From Eubacteriaceae bacterium (GTDB taxonomy: Bacteria > Bacillota > Clostridia > Lachnospirales > Lachnospiraceae), in NCBI GenBank assembly GCA_902362875.1, contig CABIYF010000057.1:1-6367 (forward strand): DNA of 6,367 nucleotides. The letters are read 5' to 3'. Both the position numbers and the translations under genes were made by a program. The notes under the pieces were generated by a model. The model made no database searches, had not been told where the DNA came from, and saw nothing but the letters and a program-made list of their open reading frames with translations. This document shows positions 5,144-6,367 of this stretch, in pieces (position 1 is the first letter of the stretch; every line of letters starts with the position of its first letter).

Positions 5144-6280
5144 ATGAAAAAAATGTTTTCAGTTTTATTGATTACAACTATCATTACTACATTAGGTAGT
5201 CCTGTTTATGCAAGTAGTCAAAATCCAAGTGATTTACAAGAATGTATAGAGAGCTCTATGTTCTATAATAATGAATATAGATTATTCAATGAATTTACAT
5301 ATCAAGGAATGGAAATCAATTTGTTTCCTGAAACAACAATCACTAAAGAAGAAGCTCTTATTAAGTATAAAGAAGCGTATAACTACATAGCAGAAAAAGC
5401 TAGTGCACTAGGTATTGTAGCGGATTTAGATAACTATGAATTTCAACAATATATTAAAGGTTATGCTATACCAACTTCTACTAATAAGGAACTTAATGAT
5501 AAACTAGCGGAATTTGCAGAATTTATAGATATTTATGAAAATGCAGAGTCTAATAAAAAAATCATTTCTTGTTTAAAAGAAAAAGAATTTAATTCTGAAG
5601 AACTTGAATTGTTATTACCAATAAGTAAGAGTTCAACTGAATTATCTAACAAAATAACTCCTAGTGATAATAGAGAATCAAATGGGTACTCTTCTAATAA
5701 AGCTACTCAATATGCAAAGCAATGGTGGAATAGAACAAATAATACAGATTTTCCATATTATGCTAATTATTATAAGCAAGACCTTAATTCTAATGATTAC
5801 AATGATTTAGATGAAAATGCAGAGGGACAGTCTGCAATAAGAAGAGGTTGGAGCGACTGTACAAATTTTGTTTCACAATGTTTAAGTTATGGTGGTTTTC
5901 AATATAGAAAATCAGGATTGATTTTACCACATAGACAATCTAAAAACTGGTATTATGATAATGGAAAGCCATCACATACATGGGGTGGAGCTAATAATTT
6001 TTATCAGCATTGGGAATCCAGAGCTGGTATAGCAAAAACATCAGATTTACTTACAGCAGGAGATGTAATTTCAGTAGACTTTACCAAAGATGGAGATATA
6101 GACCATACTGCAATTATAACTTCCAATATTAACAATACAAATGAATCTAAATTGTTGACACAACACAGTATTGATAGAAGTGAATTTTTACCTACAGGAG
6201 ATTATTTTTCTTTAGCAAATCTATATAGTCAAGATTATAAAATATATGGATATGAAATGGATAAAGCACCAATAAAATAA
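5144..6280 (+). CDS. Secreted amidase-domain protein (Amidase_6 type)
   Basis: A 378-residue secreted protein. The signal peptide has KK at the start, a hydrophobic core at 5-18 and a predicted cut after VYA (23). Residues 24-175 are a charged, mostly helical region I do not recognise. From about 184 (SNKATQYAKQWWN) a papain-like/CHAP-like cysteine hydrolase domain of the 'putative amidase' family (Amidase_6) runs to the end. The likely nucleophile is Cys239 in SDCTNFVSQ and the likely base is His321 in DHTAII. HTWGG (278-282) and TQHSID (339-344) are further family-like patches. The start at 5144 is preferred: AGGAG (5131-5135) is eight bases upstream, whereas ATG 5138 is only two bases away. 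The gene lies 11 bases after the ATPase gene, so it is probably cotranscribed. Such domains usually cut peptide or amide bonds in cell walls; the substrate here is unknown. Confidence 0.82.
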   Translation: MKKMFSVLLITTIITTLGSPVYASSQNPSDLQECIESSMFYNNEYRLFNEFTYQGMEINLFPETTITKEEALIKYKEAYNYIAEKASALGIVADLDNYEFQQYIKGYAIPTSTNKELNDKLAEFAEFIDIYENAESNKKIISCLKEKEFNSEELELLLPISKSSTELSNKITPSDNRESNGYSSNKATQYAKQWWNRTNNTDFPYYANYYKQDLNSNDYNDLDENAEGQSAIRRGWSDCTNFVSQCLSYGGFQYRKSGLILPHRQSKNWYYDNGKPSHTWGGANNFYQHWESRAGIAKTSDLLTAGDVISVDFTKDGDIDHTAIITSNINNTNESKLLTQHSIDRSEFLPTGDYFSLANLYSQDYKIYGYEMDKAPIK

Positions 6281-6289
6281 AATACTGAT

Positions 6290-6354
6290 ATGCTCCCTTT
6301 TAGGTAGACAAGTAAAATAATAAAAACTTGTTTCCTGAAAGGGGGTATTTTTTT
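6290..6354 (+). terminator. Long hairpin at IS end with T-tract
   Basis: CCCTTTTAGG (6295-6304) pairs with CCTGAAAGGG (6334-6343) with one G-U, and ACAAGT (6308-6313) with ACTTGT (6326-6331), with a small internal loop between. The outer stem can extend to 6290/6348 using wobble pairs. Seven T follow at 6348-6354. It should terminate the bacteriocin operon transcript, and it buries the AGGGGGT ribosome-binding site (6340-6346) of the transposase ORF. Confidence 0.6.
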
Positions 6355-6367
6355 GAGTAGAAAAGTT
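6353..6367 (+). CDS. Transposase OrfA, first codons only (partial)
   Basis: A TTG at 6353, six bases after AGGGGGT (6340-6346), opens a frame reading (M)SRKV up to the window end. Short OrfA proteins of IS3-family elements often start with similar basic residues. Only five codons are visible, so identity rests on position within the presumed IS end. The gene continues outside the window. Confidence 0.4.

Larger units (their letters stand above)
6286..6367 (+). mobile_element. Left end of an insertion sequence, probably IS3 family
   Basis: Starting at TGATATGCTCCC (6286), this end has the TG terminus and ORF placement usual for IS3-family elements: a terminal repeat-like stretch, an A+T-rich gap, then a transposase ORF about 67 bases in. 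Only the left end is in the window, so the matching right repeat and target duplication cannot be seen. It begins five bases after the amidase stop codon. The family is assigned from end layout and the first transposase residues only. Confidence 0.5.

Noticed and set aside
1..6367. tRNA, rRNA or CRISPR array
   Set aside because: No cloverleaf-like segment, rRNA core sequence or regularly spaced repeats were seen. The only rRNA-like feature is the short boxA-like motif.

Overview
The window looks like the recombination/regulation end of a Tn916-type integrative conjugative element (ICE) from a low-GC Firmicute, with a bacteriocin gene cluster as cargo. The host genus cannot be fixed from the sequence. 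The left part (1-1294, minus strand) encodes an excisionase very close to Tn916 Xis, a small helix-turn-helix protein like Tn916 Orf8, and a short sigma-70-like factor like Tn916 Orf7. The integrase would follow xis just beyond position 1. Between the Orf8-like gene and xis lie about 400 bases without a credible gene. They are richer in G+C than their surroundings and dense in short repeats and hairpins. On the xis-proximal transcript they contain a stem-loop followed by a boxA-like motif, an arrangement resembling rRNA antitermination signals.

The intergenic region 1295-1920 is AT-rich and separates divergent transcription. On the minus strand, a possible nine-residue leader ORF precedes a strong intrinsic terminator upstream of the Orf7-like gene, which looks like an attenuator. 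No Orf9-like repressor gene is present here. On the plus strand, a good sigma-A promoter (1854-1882), with a CcpA cre-like site upstream, drives the cargo.

The cargo (1921-6280, plus strand) is a lactococcin 972-type bacteriocin locus. It contains a secreted 147-residue precursor with a C-terminal lactococcin 972-like domain, an attenuating terminator, a 668-residue membrane protein of the bacteriocin-associated/immunity type, its ABC ATPase, and a secreted cysteine amidase-like protein (Amidase_6 type). The last three genes are tightly packed and probably cotranscribed. The permease and ATPase probably form one ABC machine for export and/or self-protection. The amidase is an unexpected partner, and its role with a cell-wall-directed bacteriocin is open.

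Five bases after the amidase stop codon, the left end of an insertion sequence appears to begin, probably of the IS3 family. Its first transposase codons start at 6353 and run off the window. The IS end folds into a long hairpin that covers the transposase ribosome-binding site.
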